DNA of 64,000 nt from JBBAGC01 sp964491265 (GTDB lineage: Bacteria; Spirochaetota; UBA4802; UBA5550): contig CAZBFP010000003.1 of the NCBI GenBank assembly GCA_964491265.1, positions 144,647 to 208,646 on the forward strand, given 5' to 3'. The notes beneath the pieces were generated by a model. The model saw only the letters and a list, made by a program, of their open reading frames with translations. It was not told the origin of the DNA and ran no database searches. Positions within the stretch are counted from its first letter, which is position 1. The number at the start of each line of letters is the position of its first letter. Below, one piece after another: positions 32,930-41,233 of this stretch. A program made the position numbers and the translations under genes.

Positions 32930-33289
32930 ATGAGTAAACTGACTGTAGATCATGTTTTTACATCTGAATCGGTAAGTGAAGGGCACCCTGACAAGGTCTG
33001 TGATATTATATCCGATTCTATTCTTGATGCATGCATAAAACTTGACCCGAAAAGCCGGGTTGCATGTGAAACTTTTGTTTCAACCAATTTTGTAGGCAAT
33101 GCCGGTGAAATAACCTGTAGCGGCTGGGATAAAATTGATCCGGAGAAAATAGTAAGGGAACTGGGCCTGCTTAACCCGCAGGGGTGGAAATACCGGGATA
33201 CAGCAGCTTACGGGTATTTTGGAAGGGATTTGTTTCCATGGGGGAAGGTTGATAAGGCGGATGATTTAAGAAGAGTGATAGTGATTTAA
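32930..33289 (+). pseudogene. metK: Internally deleted copy of S-adenosylmethionine synthetase
   Basis: The first 74 residues match the intact metK at 42020 almost exactly (SKLTVDHVFTSESVSEGHPD onward) up to PEKIVR, then jump in frame to ELGLLNPQGWKYRDTAAYG and the normal C-terminus. The missing 274 residues contain the active-site loops. The join falls in a shared TAAGG. The product of 119 residues cannot be active. Only the ends were kept. Confidence 0.93.
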
Positions 33290-33393
33290 TTGATGATAAT
33301 GGACAATTTGAGAGAATTACCTAGATGAGAAATTGAACAGAAAAAAGATTTATAATTATACAGGTACATTTTGGGGTTTATAAGGGAATAATA

Positions 33394-34384
33394 ATGAATT
33401 TAAACAGAAAAAAAGTACTGGTTACAGGCGCTGACGGTTTTATAGGGAGCCACCTGGTTGAATCTCTTATGGACGAAGGCGCGGAGGTGAGAGCGTTTAC
33501 TTATTATAACTCCTTCAATACCTGGGGCTGGCTTGACACATTCCCGGCAGAAAAGCTTGAAAAAATAGAAATATTTTCGGGTGATATCAGAGACCCCAAT
33601 GGTGTAAGAAAATCAATGGAGGGGGTTGATGTAGTATTCCATCTTGCGGCTTTAATTGCAATACCATTCAGCTACCATTCACCAGACAGCTATGTTGACA
33701 CTAATATTAAAGGCACATTGAATGTGCTGCAAGCAGCCCGCGATCTAAAAACAGAAAGAATTCTTGTCACAAGCACTTCAGAGGTATACGGAACAGCTAA
33801 ATATAGACGAAGACCATCCCTTCCAGGGGCAGTCTCCATATAGCGCGACAAAAATCGGCGCTGACAGAATCGCTGAATCTTTTTACCGCAGTTTTGATTT
33901 GCCCGTAACCATAGTAAGGCCCTTTAATACCTATGGCCCCAGGCAGTCAGCCAGGGCTGTAATACCTACAATAATACTTCAGTTGTTATCGGGTCAAAAA
34001 AACATTAAGCTTGGCAGCATTCATCCCACACGTGACTTTAATTATGTAAAAGATACTGTTGCCGGTTTTATTGCTATTGCTAAAGAAGACAGAACAATAG
34101 GTGAAGAGATTAATATTGCAACTCAGGATGAAATATCAATAGGTGAACTTGCTGATGAATTGATTCGCCAGATAAATCCTGAAGCTGAAATTATTACAGA
34201 TGAAGTGAGACTGAGGCCTGAAAAAAGTGAAGTGGAAAGACTATTGGGAAGTAAAGTGAAAATTCAAAATCTGACAGACTGGAAGCCGCAATTCAGTTTT
34301 GAAGAAGGTTTAAAAGAAACTATTGAATGGTTTAAAAAACCTGAAAATGTAAAACAGTATAAGTCAGGTATCTACAATGTCTGA
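33394..34384 (+). pseudogene. legB: Legionaminic-acid 4,6-dehydratase LegB, frameshifted
   Basis: LegB is the NAD-dependent dehydratase opening the (CMP-)legionaminic-acid route. The first part (33394-~33800) has the Rossmann motif VLVTGADGFIGSHLVESLMD and SDR serine-threonine TSTSEVYGTA. There the frame breaks in AAATATAGACGAAGACC and continues in another frame as DEDHPFQGQSPYSATKIGAD (YxxxK motif) to the stop at 34384. The product is split between the two halves of the active site. A one-base error or a true frameshift would both explain it. legC starts 8 bases before its end. Confidence 0.88.
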
Positions 34385-35525
34385 AATTTTTAGCAGAACA
34401 ATCACATTTATCCATGAACTCTACGGCACTGACCAGCCTATACAGCTCCATGAGCCTGTATTCCGCGGCAATGAAAAAAAATATCTTAATGAGTGCATAG
34501 ATTCAACATTTGTTAGTTCTGTAGGTAAATTTGTTGATCTCTTTGAGAAGAGGATCTGTGAATATACAGGTGCCTTAAATGCTGTGGTAACTGTTAATGG
34601 AACAGCGGCTCTCCATGCAGCATTAACGCTGTGCGGGGTAGAGTACGAAGACGAGATAGTTACTCAGCCCCTTACATTTATAGCCACTGCAAACGCAATA
34701 AGCTATGCAGGCGCAAAGCCTCTATTTGTTGATGTAGACAGAGATACCATGGGGCTTTCCCCGGATAAACTTGATAATTTTTTAAAAAATAACTGCAAAT
34801 TAAAAAAAGACGGTTATACCTACAACAGGCTTACCGGTAAAAGAATAAAAGCTTGCGTACCCATGCATACATTCGGACACCCTGCCAGGATTGAAGAGAT
34901 AGCTGAAATATGTTCAAAGTATAATATTGATCTCATTGAAGATGCTGCTGAATCTTTAGGGTCATATTCTAATGGCAGGCATACCGGGCTTTTCGGTAAA
35001 ATTGGTGTGCTCAGTTTTAACGGGAATAAAATACTCACCACCGGCGGCGGGGGGATGATTATAACAAATGATACTGAGATTGGCAGACACGCAAAACATT
35101 TAACAACCACTGCTAAACTCCCCCACAAATGGGAGTTTGTGCATGATGAAGTGGGCTTTAATTACAGGATGCCCAACATAAATGCAGCCCTGGGCTGCGC
35201 CCAGCTTGAATTGCTCCCTGAGTTTATTAAAGAGAAAAGATTTATAGCTGAAGAATATAAAAAGTTTTTTAATGAGGCAGGTATCGACTTCTTTGCTGAA
35301 CGTGAAGAGACAGTTCCAAATTACTGGCTCAACGCCCTTATATTAAAAAACCGGGATGAGCGGGATTCCTTCCTTGAAGAGACAAACAGTAATGGTGTAA
35401 TGACAAGGCCTGTATGGACGCTTATGAACAGACTGCAAATGTATAAAGATTGTTACTGCAGCAATATTGAAAACTCTAAATGGCTTGAAGAGAGGGTGGT
35501 AAATATTCCTAGCGGGGTCAGGTAA
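34377..35525 (+). CDS. legC: Legionaminic-acid pathway aminotransferase LegC
   Basis: This 382-residue DegT/DnrJ-family PLP enzyme would aminate the 4-keto sugar made by LegB. Visible are the N-terminal GNEKKYLNECIDSTFVSSVG, substrate region NGTAALHAALTLCG, the EDAAESLG segment and the PLP lysine in SFNGNKILTTGGGG. The C-terminus LEERVVNIPSGVR matches family ends. It is intact, unlike the genes on both sides. A regulator scrap follows its stop. Confidence 0.92.
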   Translation: MSEIFSRTITFIHELYGTDQPIQLHEPVFRGNEKKYLNECIDSTFVSSVGKFVDLFEKRICEYTGALNAVVTVNGTAALHAALTLCGVEYEDEIVTQPLTFIATANAISYAGAKPLFVDVDRDTMGLSPDKLDNFLKNNCKLKKDGYTYNRLTGKRIKACVPMHTFGHPARIEEIAEICSKYNIDLIEDAAESLGSYSNGRHTGLFGKIGVLSFNGNKILTTGGGGMIITNDTEIGRHAKHLTTTAKLPHKWEFVHDEVGFNYRMPNINAALGCAQLELLPEFIKEKRFIAEEYKKFFNEAGIDFFAEREETVPNYWLNALILKNRDERDSFLEETNSNGVMTRPVWTLMNRLQMYKDCYCSNIENSKWLEERVVNIPSGVR

Positions 35526-35541
35526 TATAAAATTTAATCAG

Positions 35542-35757
35542 ATGATTATTTTGTCTGAGTATGGTGCGCGTTGTCATTTGAAAAAACTTAAAAATATAAA
35601 TTTGTGTTCATATGCAGTAGTGAGTGATGAACCGGCAGGAATAAATGGTTCGCTACAGAGAAAGGGTCAGTTTTTGAGGGATGCAAAGGCAGGAAGGAAC
35701 TGCCTGTGCGTTAAAAAAGAATTGTTTTTTATTGATTTATGTTTAAGAAGTGGTTAA
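35542..35757 (+). pseudogene. Scrap of an AlbA_2-type regulator winged helix
   Basis: LSEYGARCHLKKLKNIN is a decayed match to LSEHGVRYHLKKLKKAN of the fragment at 26428. The rest of the 71-residue frame is not recognisable. It fills the gap between legC and the toxin-antitoxin pair. Confidence 0.5.
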
Positions 35758-35803
35758 TTTCAAAGGATATCTTTTGAAATTATTTCAACTGAGAGAGGCA
35801 ATA

Positions 35804-36055
35804 ATGTATGCAATAGAATTTATAACATCAATCAAAAATGGTATTGTGCATATTCCGGATCGGTATAAAGAGCTGCAGCAAAAGGAGTCTGTTAAAATCT
35901 TAATTCTGGTGGAAGAACAGGGCAAAGATATTAAGTATGATGTAAATGATATGAAAAAGTCTGAAATGTCTGATAATACTGATAATTTTTTTGATAAATT
36001 TCAAATTGATCTAACTGATTATAATTTCAGCAGAGATGAAGCAAATGCCAGGTAA
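35804..36055 (+). CDS. Antitoxin-like protein paired with a PIN toxin
   Basis: From ATG 35804 (preceded by GAGAGG) the 83-residue protein reads MYAIEFITSIKNGIVHIPDR, the form of small antitoxins that accompany PIN proteins, and ends with an acidic tail. It overlaps the PIN gene start by 20 bases. The longer frame from 35750 lacks a ribosome-binding site. The pair is inserted between legC and legH. Confidence 0.75.
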   Translation: MYAIEFITSIKNGIVHIPDRYKELQQKESVKILILVEEQGKDIKYDVNDMKKSEMSDNTDNFFDKFQIDLTDYNFSRDEANAR

Positions 36056-36449
36056 TAAATTTATTGATACAAATATATTATTGTATCTGCTTTCAAATGA
36101 TAGTTATAAAAAAACATTGTCCAAAAAAATTATCAGGGAAAATTGCTGCATTAGTACACAGGTAATGGGAGAATTTTCTAATGTTTGTCTTAGAAAATTT
36201 AACATGTCACTTGCAGATACAGAGGCTGCATTAAGAAAAATTGTTGAGATTGTAAATGTTGTTGTTTTAAATGATGAAACTATTTTCTTTGCTTTAAAAC
36301 TGAAACAGAAATATAAATTTCAGTTTTTTGATTCTCTTGTTTTAGCTGCTGCGATTGAAAACAATTGCACTGTTTTATATAGTGAGGATATGCAGCATAA
36401 ACAGATTATTGAAAATAAATTGGAGATAATAAATCCTTATATAGTTTAA
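36036..36449 (+). CDS. PIN-domain toxin (VapC type)
   Basis: The 137-residue protein shows PIN acidic residues: Asp in FIDTNILLYLLSND, Glu in QVMGEFSNVCLRK, Asp in FQFFDSLVLAAAIENN, and a final LYSEDMQ. It is close to the family's usual length and probably intact. The upstream antitoxin overlaps its start. Insertion within the legionaminic block may stabilise it. Confidence 0.88.
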   Translation: MKQMPGNKFIDTNILLYLLSNDSYKKTLSKKIIRENCCISTQVMGEFSNVCLRKFNMSLADTEAALRKIVEIVNVVVLNDETIFFALKLKQKYKFQFFDSLVLAAAIENNCTVLYSEDMQHKQIIENKLEIINPYIV

Positions 36450-36773
36450 CAAGCATGTTATGGATTAGCAGAACCGGTTTTTGAAGAGATGCAGGGCGGA
36501 TTTCATGTTGTTGTTTATAAAAATTACGTCAGGAATCAGAATAAAACTTCAGCCGGGCTGGATAATGGGAGTTCGGTGAAAAGTTCGGTGAAAAGTTCGG
36601 TGAAAATTATTGAACTTATGAAAATAGAACCGGAAATAACCATCCCGCTTTTATCTCTGGAAATTGGTATAACCCCGAGAGCGGTTGAAAAACAGATTGC
36701 AAAATTGCAGAAAGAGGGATTGATAAAGCGGATTGGTCCTGACAAGGGCGGACACTGGGAAATCAATGATTGA
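36450..36773 (+). pseudogene. C-terminal fragment of an AlbA_2-type regulator with SSVK repeats
   Basis: The open frame reads YGLAEPVFEEMQGGFHVVVYKN (shortened here at its conserved start), the end of the ATPase-like domain, then SSVK repeats from three 12-bp units (36570-36605) and a winged helix (ITIPLLSLEIGITPRAVEKQ) ending GGHWEIND. The first ATG is 36489. The N-terminal domains are absent. Confidence 0.75.
36570..36605 (+). repeat. 12-bp coding tandem repeat (SSVK), three units
   Basis: Three perfect units AGTTCGGTGAAA in frame in the linker before the winged helix. Confidence 0.95.
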
Positions 36774-36794
36774 AGAGATAATCCGGGAGTTTTG

Positions 36795-37367
36795 ATGAAA
36801 GAAAAGATTTTACTCATAGGCGGCGGGTGACATTGTAAATCCTGTATTGACGTGATAGAACAGGAAAATCGTTTTGTCATTGAAGGCATAATCGACAGGA
36901 GGGAATTAATCGGGCAAAGTGTTCTCGGTTATAGCATAATTGATTGTGATGAGAATATTGAAAAATATAAAAATATAAAGAATGCTATAGTTACTACAGG
37001 GCAGATAAAGTCCCCTGAAGCCAGAATTCGGTTATTTGATTTTTATCGGGATGCGGGTTTTACCATGCCTATTGTAGTTTCTCCGCTGGCTTATGTTTCG
37101 AAGCATGCAGAAATTGGAGAAGGAACAATAATAATGCACCATGTACTTGTTAATTCAGGAGCAAAAATTGGGGTTAACTGCATTATTAACAGCAAGGCAC
37201 TTATTGAACATGACGCAGTTGTCGGAAATAATTGCCATATAAGTACAGCTGCTGTAGTCAATGGCGGGACAATTATATCTGACAATTCATTTTTCGGTAG
37301 TAATGCTGTTTCAAAAGAGTATAGCTCTCCGGATATATTTGTTAAAGCGGGAAGTGTTGTAAAATGA
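36795..37367 (+). pseudogene. legH: NeuD/PglD-type acetyltransferase (LegH role) with an in-frame stop at codon 12
   Basis: ATG 36795, with GGGAG before it, gives MKEKILLIGGG, then TGA at 36828-36830, then HCKSCIDVIEQENRFVIEG and a left-handed beta-helix acetyltransferase (MHHVLVNSGAKIGVNCIINS). Family members have GGGGH here, so a Gly codon GGA has become TGA. A restart at a later GTG or ATG would lose the nucleotide-binding Gly-rich loop. The enzyme would acetylate the 4-amino group in legionaminic-acid synthesis. legI starts 4 bases before its stop. Confidence 0.85.
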
Positions 37368-38362
37368 AAAGAATTTTTATTATCGCAGAAGCAGGTGTAA
37401 ATCACAACGGCGAGATTAATATAGCAAAAAAACTGATTGATGCAGCAGCTGAAGCTGGAGCCGATGCTGTTAAATTTCAGACTTTTAAAGCTAAAAAACT
37501 GGTTTCAAAAAATACGCAGAAGGCTGAATATCAGAAACAGACCACTGAGAAAGATGAAAGCCAGTTTGACATGATAAAAAAGCTTGAATTGGATAAAGCA
37601 GCCCATGAAGAGCTTATTGCATATTGTAAGTTGAAAAATATAATGTTTATGTCCACACCATTTGACAGTGACAGCATTGAACTATTGAATAATTTCGGCA
37701 TGACTATCTTTAAAATCCCGAGCGGGGAGATTACAAATCTTCCATATCTGAGACAGATTGGAAGACTTGGTAAAAAGGTTATCCTTTCAACAGGTATGGC
37801 AGATATAGGTGAGATAGAGGATGCAATTAATATACTCATTGAATCCGGAACTTCTAAAGACGACATTACTATGCTTCATGCTACAACTGAATACCCGGCA
37901 CCAATAGAGGATGTCAATCTTAAGGCAATGATAACAATAGGTGAAACTTTTGATATATCTTACGGATATAGCGACCATACACCAGGCATTGAAATCCCCA
38001 TAGCTGCCGCGGCACTTGGCGCTTCAGTTATTGAAAAACATTTTACCCTGGGCAGAAACATGGAGGGACCTGATCATAAAGCAAGCCTTGAACCGGATGA
38101 GCTTAAAGCAATGATAAAGGCGATCCGCAATATAGAAAAAGCTTTAGGCAATGGCATTAAAAAACCTTCTCCGTCAGAACTGAAAAATAAAGAGATTGCA
38201 CGTAAAAGTATTGTTGCAGCAGCAGTGATAAAAAAAGGTGAAATTTTTACAGAAAATAATATCACTGTAAAGCGTCCGGGGAATGGCATAAGTCCAATGA
38301 AGTGGGATGAAATAATTGGGACTGCTGCTCAAAAAGATTATGAAGAAGATGAACTGATATGA
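37364..38362 (+). CDS. legI: N-acetylneuraminate/legionaminate synthase (LegI)
   Basis: The 332-residue enzyme condenses a 6-deoxy-mannosamine derivative with phosphoenolpyruvate. It has a TIM barrel (IIAEAGVNHNGEINIAKKLI, DAVKFQTFKAKKL, KIPSGEITNLPYL, YSDHTPGIEIP, EKHFTLGRNMEGPDHKASL) and a C-terminal SAF domain (ARKSIVAAAVIKKGEIFTEN). The block context with legB, legC and legG favours LegI over sialic-acid NeuB. It overlaps legH and the ORF6N gene by 4 bases at either end. Confidence 0.92.
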   Translation: MKRIFIIAEAGVNHNGEINIAKKLIDAAAEAGADAVKFQTFKAKKLVSKNTQKAEYQKQTTEKDESQFDMIKKLELDKAAHEELIAYCKLKNIMFMSTPFDSDSIELLNNFGMTIFKIPSGEITNLPYLRQIGRLGKKVILSTGMADIGEIEDAINILIESGTSKDDITMLHATTEYPAPIEDVNLKAMITIGETFDISYGYSDHTPGIEIPIAAAALGASVIEKHFTLGRNMEGPDHKASLEPDELKAMIKAIRNIEKALGNGIKKPSPSELKNKEIARKSIVAAAVIKKGEIFTENNITVKRPGNGISPMKWDEIIGTAAQKDYEEDELI

Positions 38363-39246
38363 ATGAATTAATTATCGCAGAGAATCAAACCATACAAGAT
38401 AAAATATATACTTTAAGAGATGTGCAGGTTATGGTAGATAGAGATCTGGCTGAACTGTATGGGGTTGAAACAAGAAGGTTAAATGAGCAGGTAAAAAGAA
38501 ATATTGAAAGATTTCCGGATGAATTTATGTTTCAAATGACAAAAGAGGAATTTGAAAATTGGAAGTCGCAAATTGCGACATCCAATAAGGAAATAATGGG
38601 TTTGAGAAAAATACCCTTTGTGTTTACTGAACAGGGTGTTTCCATGTTGAGCGCTGTGTTAAAAAGCCAGACTGCAGTACAAACAAGTATTCAGATAATT
38701 AAAAGTTTTATAAATATGAGAAAATTTTTGCAGAATAATGCTTCATTGTTTGCAAGAATAGATACTATCGAAAAAAGACAAATTGCCTATGAAATAAAAA
38801 ATGACACAAAAGTAGCTACGATCTTAAATGAAATAGAAAAAAAGGGAATTCCTCAAAAACAACACATCTTTTACGATGGCCAGATATTCGATGCGTATCT
38901 TTTCGTAAGTGATATTATAAAACGGGCAAAAAAATCTATAAAACTTATAGATAACTATGTAGATGAAAGCACTTTAATATTGTTTACTAAAAGAGATGTT
39001 AATGTAAGCATGAAAATATATACAAAAACTATCTCCAGGCAATTAATCTTAGACCTGGAAAAACATAATTCTCAATACCGGAAAATTGAGATAGAAAAAT
39101 TTGATCTATCTCATGATCGATTTTTAATAATAGATGGAAAGGATATATACCATTTCGGGGCAAGTCTAAAAGATCTTGGGAAAAAATGGTTTGCTGTGTC
39201 CAGAATGGATGTAAATTCTTTTGAATTATTAGGGAAGCTTAAATGA
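38359..39246 (+). CDS. ORF6N domain protein with a C-terminal PLD-like domain, embedded in the leg operon
   Basis: The 295-residue protein has an N-terminal ORF6N domain (YGVETRRLNEQVKRNIERFP, FTEQGVSMLSAVLKSQTAVQ), a coiled-coil (about 120-155) and a C-terminal part resembling a phospholipase-D-like fold (AKKSIKLIDNYVDESTLILF, LSHDRFLIIDGKDIYHFGAS). Only one HxK-like motif is seen, with Arg in place of Lys, so catalysis is doubtful. Start and stop overlap legI and legG by exactly 4 bases each, so it is translated as part of the operon. Its role in glycan synthesis is unknown. Confidence 0.85.
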   Translation: MNELIIAENQTIQDKIYTLRDVQVMVDRDLAELYGVETRRLNEQVKRNIERFPDEFMFQMTKEEFENWKSQIATSNKEIMGLRKIPFVFTEQGVSMLSAVLKSQTAVQTSIQIIKSFINMRKFLQNNASLFARIDTIEKRQIAYEIKNDTKVATILNEIEKKGIPQKQHIFYDGQIFDAYLFVSDIIKRAKKSIKLIDNYVDESTLILFTKRDVNVSMKIYTKTISRQLILDLEKHNSQYRKIEIEKFDLSHDRFLIIDGKDIYHFGASLKDLGKKWFAVSRMDVNSFELLGKLK

Positions 39247-40406
39247 AACGGGAAATATGCGTAGTAACAGGAACCAGGGCGGAGTATGGTCTTCTCTATT
39301 GGCTGATGAAAGAAATCGAGGCAGATGATAATCTGCAGCTTCAGATTATTGCTACAGGGATGCATCTGAGTCCGGAATTCGGGTTAACCTACAGAGAGAT
39401 AGAGAAGGATTTTGTTATAGATAAAAAGATAGAAATGCTTCTCTCTTCAGATACTCCAATCGGTATCTCTAAATCTATGGGGCTTGCACAGATATCATTC
39501 GCAGAAGCTTATGAGGATCTTAAACCTGATATAGTTGTGGTTCTCGGTGACAGATATGAAATTTTCAGTGCAGTAAGTGCGGCAATGATAGCACGAATCC
39601 CCATAGCCTATATTCATGGAGGTGAAACAACCGAAGGCGCCTTTGATGAAGCTATACGGCATAGTATAACAAAAATGAGCCATCTTCACTTTACTGCTGC
39701 TGAAATATATAGAAAACGTGTTATTCAGCTTGGAGAAAACCCTGACAGAGTTTTTAACGTCGGGGGCATGGGGATTGAAAATATAAAAAGATTAAATCTT
39801 CTTGGCAAAGATAAACTGGAAAGTGAGATTAAATTTAAATTCGGAAAGAGAAATATTCTTGTCACATTTCACCCTGTAACACTTGAATCATCTACAGCAG
39901 AAATTCAGTTTAGAAACCTTCTTGATGCTATTGATGAACTTCCGGATATGAAAATTATTTTTACTAAAGCCAACAGTGATACTGATGGCCGAATAATAAA
40001 TATGATGATTGATGAATATGTTAAAAAAAATTCAGACAAGGCAATCTGTTTTACGTCAATGGGGCAGCTAAGATACCTGAGCACATTGCAATATGTTGAT
40101 GCTGTTGTCGGAAACAGCTCAAGCGGTTTAGCTGAAGCCCCGACTTTTAAGATCGGCACCATCAACATCGGTGATAGACAAAAGGGGCGTATCAAAGCTG
40201 TAAGCGTAATGGATTGTGAACCAATTAAGGATAAAGTACTCATTGCTTTTGAAAAATTATATAGCAGCGATTTTAAGGAGATATTAAAAACAGTCAGAAA
40301 TCCTTATGGAGATGGGATGGCAAGCAGAAAAATAATTGAAATTATTTTAAATACTGATTTGCAGGATATTCTTAAAAAATCTTTCTATGATATAAAAATT
40401 AATTGA
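39243..40406 (+). CDS. legG: UDP-N-acetylglucosamine 2-epimerase, hydrolysing (LegG/NeuC)
   Basis: The 387-residue enzyme releases UDP while inverting C2, giving the mannosamine substrate for LegI. Family features are VTGTRAEYGLLYWLMKEIEA, VVVLGDRYEIFSAVSAAMIA, IAYIHGGETTEGAFDEAIRH and VVGNSSSGLAEAPTFKIGTI. It closes the legionaminic block. A CMP-transferase (LegF) is not found beside it. Duplicated module B begins about 130 bases downstream. Confidence 0.93.
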   Translation: MKREICVVTGTRAEYGLLYWLMKEIEADDNLQLQIIATGMHLSPEFGLTYREIEKDFVIDKKIEMLLSSDTPIGISKSMGLAQISFAEAYEDLKPDIVVVLGDRYEIFSAVSAAMIARIPIAYIHGGETTEGAFDEAIRHSITKMSHLHFTAAEIYRKRVIQLGENPDRVFNVGGMGIENIKRLNLLGKDKLESEIKFKFGKRNILVTFHPVTLESSTAEIQFRNLLDAIDELPDMKIIFTKANSDTDGRIINMMIDEYVKKNSDKAICFTSMGQLRYLSTLQYVDAVVGNSSSGLAEAPTFKIGTINIGDRQKGRIKAVSVMDCEPIKDKVLIAFEKLYSSDFKEILKTVRNPYGDGMASRKIIEIILNTDLQDILKKSFYDIKIN

Positions 40407-40562
40407 GTGATTAGAAAAAATAAAAAATCTGAAAATGGAATTTATACAGGCAAAATAATAATCAACATCGGAGTCGCTGTGGCAAAATACAAAAATTTCA
40501 CCATGATCTTCTGTGGCAAAAGAAAAAGTTTTAAAATTAAGCTCCAATAATCAGCTTTTAGC

Positions 40563-40606
40563 TTGACATAAAAACTCCACTATTATAATTGTTCACAACA
40601 TGAACA
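40563..40606 (+). promoter_or_regulatory. Promoter and likely operator of EPS regulator copy B
   Basis: TTGACA (40563-40568), TATAAT (40584-40589) and TGTTCA-N5-TGAACA (40590-40606), identical in layout to the copy at 31288 and overlapping the ATG at 40600. Confidence 0.75.
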
Positions 40607-40944
40607 GAAATAAAGAAAATATATCCCTTGAGGATACCTACGCCATTTTTAAAGAGATTGAACGCTCTGGTGAGCTGTCCCAGCGCGATTTCGCGGGTAA
40701 GCTTGGCTACAGTCTTGGGAAAGTAAACTTTTTAATTAAAGCCCTTACTGAAAAGGGGCTTGTTAAAATGGAAAATTTTGCTAAAAGCAATAATAAAATG
40801 GGTTATAGATACGTTCTTACCCCCAGAGGGATAAGTGAAAAATATCAGATAACCGCTGATTTTTTAAAGCGGAAAGAGGCAGAGTTTATAAAGATGCAGA
40901 TGGAGATTGAGGAGCTGCGGAAGGCACTTGGGTACGAGCAGTGA
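40600..40944 (+). CDS. MarR-family EPS-associated transcriptional regulator, copy B
   Basis: The 114-residue protein is identical to copy A for the first ~100 residues and differs only in the coiled-coil tail (MQMEIEELRKALGYEQ). Same winged helix and promoter. It opens module B, ahead of the nuclease cassette, metK and the pseudaminic block. Identity at DNA level including the promoter shows a recent duplication. Confidence 0.9.
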   Translation: MNRNKENISLEDTYAIFKEIERSGELSQRDFAGKLGYSLGKVNFLIKALTEKGLVKMENFAKSNNKMGYRYVLTPRGISEKYQITADFLKRKEAEFIKMQMEIEELRKALGYEQ

Positions 40945-41098
40945 CCAGTCGCCGGTTATGAGGGGTTAAGGGTTAAAGATTAAGGGTGAAAGATTAAGGG
41001 TGAAAGATAAGGATTGGCCACAGAGGCGCGGAGTTCACAGAGGGATTTTTTTGGCTCACGCGGAGGCGTACTTCGGCTTCGCTTGCTTCGGCTTCGCT

Positions 41099-41214
41099 CA
41101 GCACAAGCAGTACGAGCAGCACGAGCAGTACGAGCAGCACGAGCAGTACGAGCAGCACGCTCAGTACGAGCAGCACGAGCAGTACGAGCAGCACGAGCAG
41201 TACGAGCAGCACGA
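41099..41214 (+). repeat. 9-bp tandem array (AGCAGYACG), about a dozen units
   Basis: Near-perfect tandem 9-mers, alternating T and C at one position, in copy f. Other copies: about 26863-26934, 30009-30065, 31805-31859 (variant GGCAGCACG) and 41839-41886. Confidence 0.95.
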
Positions 41215-41233
41215 GAAGCAGGGGAGTGTTTTT

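Noticed and set aside
36795..36860. Selenocysteine at the TGA in legH
   Set aside because: The position is a structural glycine in the family and no reason exists for Sec in an acetyltransferase loop; a point mutation is simpler.
32271..39246. Prophage suggested by ORF6N genes
   Set aside because: No integrase, terminase, capsid or lysis genes lie nearby; ORF6N genes also occur as stand-alone accessory genes.
41099..41214. The 9-bp tandem array as a CRISPR array
   Set aside because: Units are 9 bases with no spacers and no cas genes are present; it is a simple tandem repeat.
41000..41233. Extended GxxExxY protein with an EQYEQH repeat N-terminus
   Set aside because: The TTG at 41234 has its own AGGGGAG site, matches the family start, and other copies read through the array in other frames or with stops.
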